Positions 60,175-64,000 of a stretch of DNA of 64,000 nt are shown piece by piece. A model generated the notes under the pieces. It was given only the letters and a program-made list of their open reading frames with translations, searched no databases and was not told the DNA's origin. Position 1 is the first letter of the stretch. The number at the start of each line of letters is the position of its first letter. Source of the DNA: Leishmania donovani (Eukaryota; Euglenozoa; Kinetoplastea; Trypanosomatida; Trypanosomatidae); contig NC_018240.1 in NCBI RefSeq assembly GCF_000227135.1, forward strand, positions 485,657-549,656, read 5' to 3'. A program made the translations under genes and the position numbers.

Positions 60175-63100
60175 AGCCCGCAGTGATGTGCAGCACCGCC
60201 GATGTAGTCCATAATGGGAAGATGGGCTCTCCGCCAGTTATTGGAACCTTTGCAGAGCGATTTCCATATCGCCCCCGTATAGATCAGATGAGCTAATTTT
60301 TCATTATTTTCGTGCTTTCTCTGGCGCGCTACCGAATGCACCGCGTTACGTGTTGTGTACAATCCTTCACGTCTGTTTCCTGATGTAGTGTGCCTGAAAA
60401 GGCCGGCCCACCGAGCTGTCGGCTGCGAGATGGCCGTCGTCGTTGCACAACATGCGCTTTGCTCTTCTTTTCATTGCTTTTCTGACTTCTAGTTGCCATG
60501 TGTGCAGCAGGTGTACCTGACGAACCTTTGCGTCGGTGAGAGTGCACCGACTACGCGATCCTTGCGCAAGTGCATCAACACTTGCTACCTTTGATTCACA
60601 CTACACAAACTCACTCACACACATGTCCGGGGAAAACCACTGTGCATCTGCTTCAGCACAACAACGGGTAATAATGTGCCGTTCATCACCTGCTTTTTCA
60701 GTGGAAACCCTGCACTGATGACGAACACTCACTCCTCTTCTTTTTTCATTCAACTAACAACGCAGCCCCACCCACAGAAGCTCTCCTCCCTTTAGGCTGG
60801 TTCGGTAATCACCACCCCAGGGAGCCCCCAAGACGGCTTCTCATCACTTATTTGTCTTTCTGTTGCGCTAAGTCTGTGCATTCTATGGAGTGGACCAGGG
60901 AGCCTTGCCGCACACGCGTGCTAGATCTCGTAGACCGTGCGGTCTGGCCGACGCGTGTCTTTTGTGCAAGCACCCCTTTGTCCGTGAGTCCCCCTCCTTC
61001 TGCCTACTGGGCGAAGGACGCCGCAGCACGTGTGAAGCGCGCCGCTCTTTAGTGCTTGGGCCGACAAATACAATCGTTTGTTCTCTCTGTACTTCTCCAT
61101 TCTTCTCTTTTTGTGGTGCTTCCGTCGCAGTTCGCTTTTTACATGAGGGATACTCCTGTGCTTTCGAGCTTGCCACAGAGCTTGTAGCCGCTTGCATCGA
61201 CTTCCGCGCACGAGATGAACTTTCACACCAACCCTTCGACACAGATTTTCGCACAAAGACGCCTTCAGTCTGCTTGAGTGCACTCAAAAGATACACGCAA
61301 GCTGTTCAGTTCGCTTGAAAGTAACACACGCTCTCGACATCTACGAATGGCTTTCGACAAAGTTTTTCCAGGGTAGCACTCTGTTCGGGTTATTGAGCAT
61401 CTCGACGTCACCGAAGAGGCGCACATGCAGGCTTTCCTTCCCCACTGAGGTGCATCATACACCATTCCCGCGTTCGAGCCGGCGTGCGGTCGAGGTCTTC
61501 CAAGGCTCTGCGCGTGCCTCCTTTGATTCCAACGCTGCTGTAGCCGCAAGTGCCGTGGATGGTACAGTTAGGAACACAGACTCTCTTTGTTTTTGGTATT
61601 AACAGGCATCCGTCCACATAGCAAGACAGAGGCGACTGGCAAAGCGCGAAATCGACAAGCCTGAGCGTAGGGAACCCGTCGACGAACCTCGATGCGCTAC
61701 TTTTGTTTCGCGAGGGGCAGCGGACATGAACCACAACATACGCTGATTTCACTAGTAATTTGACATTTGCCTGCAGATGATGCACGCTCTTCGCTTAACA
61801 GAAGGCATCGACGATGCCCTTGTTTTCTATTAGCGGAGCACCGCTACCCCTGAGGTCTTCTAGACCCGACGCCCCGCGAAGCCGTACGCCAGTTGGATGT
61901 GGTAGATCTGGCAACAAAACAGAATTACTTTTTTTCCCACCTGCTGAGAGGAGGCACAGAAAAGAGCAAGAAGATGTTGCTCCACACTGCACGGCCGCTG
62001 GGCGCAGAGAACGAGTATAAGAGTGGCCAATCATATTGCACGTGCTTGACGATGACGGACTGTTTCCTGCCTCGATAGATCTAAGTCGTGTGCTTCCTAA
62101 CTACGCCCGTCTTGCGAAGCGGCGCGCTTTTACCCCNNNNNNNNNNNNNNNNNNNNNNNNNNNNNNNNNNNNNNNNNNNNNNNNNNNNNNNNNNNNNNNN
62201 NNNNNNNNNNNNNNNNNNNNNNNNNNNNNNNNNNNCCCAGCCTGCCCCCGCTGCGCCGCGGCCCGCCCTTCCCCCCCCCCCCCCCCCCCCAGGATCAACT
62301 CCCGATACTCCAGTCGTTAAACCTGATGATTAAGGAGCAGCTGCAGCCAGCATCCAGAGCGCTATGCGCGTCGACCTCAAAGTTCCATGGCTTGACGAGA
62401 GCTACCGGGATGCCTAGCCACACATGTGGATCCGTTTTCGCTCTCGGCATGGCTGGCTAGATGCATTATCGAACTTGCATCACGTGAGCAAGACCAGCTT
62501 CCCCGGCAGCTGCAACACATGCGTGACAACCCACGTTCGCCTTGTGCCAGATCTCTACGCAATTTACAGTACCGACACGCATTGCGCATAGAGGAGGCAT
62601 TCAGTCTCTGCGATAATGCCGCGACATGAAACTCCTGACGTGCTGTGTCGCAAAAACGAGCACTACTTGCTGCACGTGACTTGGCTATCACCTTAGACAG
62701 CGTGAACGCTACAGCTCCTGTGCCAGCAAGACCCTCTCATATATCGGCGTTCCATGCTGCCCTGTGGCTACATTTCCTGCGATCGCGTGCGGAGGCGAAT
62801 ACGTCGAAATGCAGTGCTATGCGTCAGCGAGCTACTGCTTAAACGTAAGATACACATCATTGCTACAACGTCCTTGTAGAAGAGTACAGCGCCCATCTTC
62901 GCTGTCTTCCAACCCACGCACACTGCGACTCTTTCGTGGTGTACCGCTGTCCTTGCACAATTCGCTACCCTCTGCTGATTCTGGTTGTAAGGGGCAAGTT
63001 ACGCGCCTCGCGCGAGAGAGAACAGCGCTGCATTGTCGTGAAATACTCCACTGCAAGGAGAAAATCAACGCATCTAATGCACTACCTTGCTGAATTTCCG

Positions 63101-63889
63101 GCAGCGGAGCTTGCCGAAAGCCATGCAGCCGCTCCACAGAAACCGACAGATATCCTTTGAGTAGAGCCGCGGGCGCTGGCGGCTGCATCGCTAGCGTGTC
63201 GTGCAGCACGGGAGTGCATGAACTCAGCTGCCGAGGCAGCCCAAAGTGTTCGCCTCCTTGCTTTGCTTTCAGGTAATGAGAAAGGCCGGTGCCATATAGT
63301 TTTTGTCGCAGTGCACGGCTGACTCCGCTTCCTCTGTGAGGATCAAACGGACTTAGACAGGGACGCTTATGGAATGATCCTGGGCGCCGCACACGAGTGT
63401 TCTCTTGCTAACGATTTACTGCTGGGTCTGCTACAGGAAAACCCACAGCAGAGAAGGTCATTTAGTCTTGTGTGATCTGCAACGCTGCAGATGCCCACTT
63501 TCGAGTGGGACATGACCAAGGTATGCCCCATTGCCGCACAGAGCCGCTTGTATCCTCGGCACATGTGCTGCAGTGAAATGTACGGTAAACGTGGATTCAG
63601 CGTACGTTCAACTAACGGCAGCTGCGGTTTGCTCGCCGGTAAAGGACCCTCCCACACTTGGAGGCGTTGACGCATACGAGTACGTAACCATGCTTCGCAC
63701 ATTTGCGCTCCCCGCGGCGTCAGATGCTCTGACAGCTTTACACGACTTGATCAAAGAGGTTGGGGAGAATAGGTGCAGCTCTGGTGCTCACCCTCCAGTG
63801 TAATCTGTGACAACCGCGTGTAGTGGTGGAAGATATTTTGTGTGCGATTCACTCGCTTGTCATGAGAGCAGAGGAGCGATGCGACAAAA
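60175..63889. other. Gene-free subtelomeric region
   Basis: About 3.7 kb between the last gene and the telomere-type repeats. Frames up to 186 codons are open here, but none shows a domain, transmembrane pattern or good splice-site context, so I call no gene. It contains the second N gap, a C-rich stretch at 62262-62290, and sequence that is less GC-rich and less tract-rich than the internal intergenic regions. Confidence 0.55.
62137..62235. other. Assembly gap of 99 N
   Basis: An unbroken run of 99 N, the same length as the gap at 815-913. It is flanked by C-rich sequence (TACCCC on the left, CCCAGCCTGCCCCCG on the right, then a long C run), which suggests a GC-rich or homopolymer region that failed to assemble. 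Confidence 0.99.
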
Positions 63890-63925
63890 GGGTTAGGGTT
63901 AGGGTTAGGGTTAGGGTTAGGGTTT
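63890..63925 (+). repeat. Telomere-type GGGTTA repeat block
   Basis: Five perfect GGGTTA units (63890-63919) followed by GGGTTT. The G-rich strand runs rightwards, the orientation expected approaching a right-hand chromosome end. The block is short and followed by non-telomeric sequence, so it is not the chromosome terminus itself. Confidence 0.95.
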
Positions 63926-64000
63926 TTCTCTCCACTGATTCCTTGCACAGCGACACCCTCTCCAACAGGACGGGGGCGTGACGGTGTACTGGTGTACTGG
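63926..64000 (+). repeat. Start of a telomere-associated sequence (LCTAS-like)
   Basis: The sequence after the telomere repeats (TTCTCTCCACTGATTCCTTG and on) occupies the place of the Leishmania conserved telomere-associated sequence, which is interspersed with telomere repeats. It ends, at the window edge, in two and a quarter copies of the 8-mer GGTGTACT (63983-64000). The LCTAS identification is from memory of its position and appearance, and the unit is cut by the window end. Confidence 0.5.

Noticed and set aside
60890..61318. A 142-codon plus-strand open frame in the subtelomere
   Set aside because: It has the right strand for the last unit, but no domain, an unusual composition for this genome, and overlapping frames of equal length on the other strand.
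62832..63392. A 186-codon minus-strand open frame near the telomere repeats
   Set aside because: It is on the wrong strand for this unit, lacks a recognisable domain, and adjoins an assembly gap.
1..64000. CRISPR arrays, bacterial insertion sequences or operon-type terminators
   Set aside because: No regularly spaced repeats with unique spacers and no transposase genes are present. The genome is eukaryotic, so bacterial terminators do not apply.

Overview
The window is nuclear DNA from a trypanosomatid, most likely a Leishmania species. The evidence is long intron-free genes packed on one strand, GC-rich coding sequence, large intergenic regions full of pyrimidine/purine tracts and dinucleotide repeats, SIDER2-type retroposon remnants, TTAGGG telomere-type repeats near the right edge, and gene families peculiar to kinetoplastids. 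From memory, the order squalene monooxygenase / DNA polymerase I-like / dynein heavy chain / CCT zeta / pyrroline-5-carboxylate reductase matches the right end of Leishmania chromosome 13 and a conserved block on T. brucei chromosome 11. This was not checked against a database.

Layout. From the left edge to about 53.5 kb, all eleven genes lie on the minus strand, as one polycistronic unit transcribed leftwards. Right to left they are: P5C reductase, ribosomal protein eL42, CCT zeta, a 4,665-residue outer-arm dynein heavy chain, a MAPK-like kinase, a mitochondrial DNA polymerase I-like protein (probably POLID), squalene monooxygenase, a kinesin-13 with an N-terminal SAM-like domain, a large coiled-coil protein with one C-terminal membrane span (probable p166, the kinetoplast segregation protein), a CPAP/SAS-4-like TCP10-domain protein, and an Mms2/UEV ubiquitin-conjugating variant. 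Between 53.46 and 55.30 kb the coding strand flips in a divergent strand-switch region, the expected RNA polymerase II start zone. Two plus-strand genes follow, a nodulin-like MFS transporter and a leucine-rich repeat protein. After these come about 3.7 kb of gene-free subtelomere, a short telomere-repeat block and the start of a telomere-associated sequence.

How the genes fit together. Polycistronic neighbours in trypanosomatids are not co-regulated operons. Even so, this stretch is rich in organelle-inheritance and flagellar functions: kDNA replication (POLID-like), kDNA-to-basal-body linkage (p166-like), basal-body/centriole assembly (CPAP-like), microtubule dynamics (kinesin-13) and flagellar motility (dynein). 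The others are housekeeping genes: sterol synthesis, protein folding, translation, proline synthesis and ubiquitin signalling. Regulation is expected to act on mRNA, through trans-splicing sites, UTR elements such as the SIDER2 copies, and a perfect 14-bp hairpin between kinesin-13 and squalene monooxygenase.

Two 99-base N gaps are present. The first is flanked by an identical 332-bp duplication, which may be an assembly artefact.
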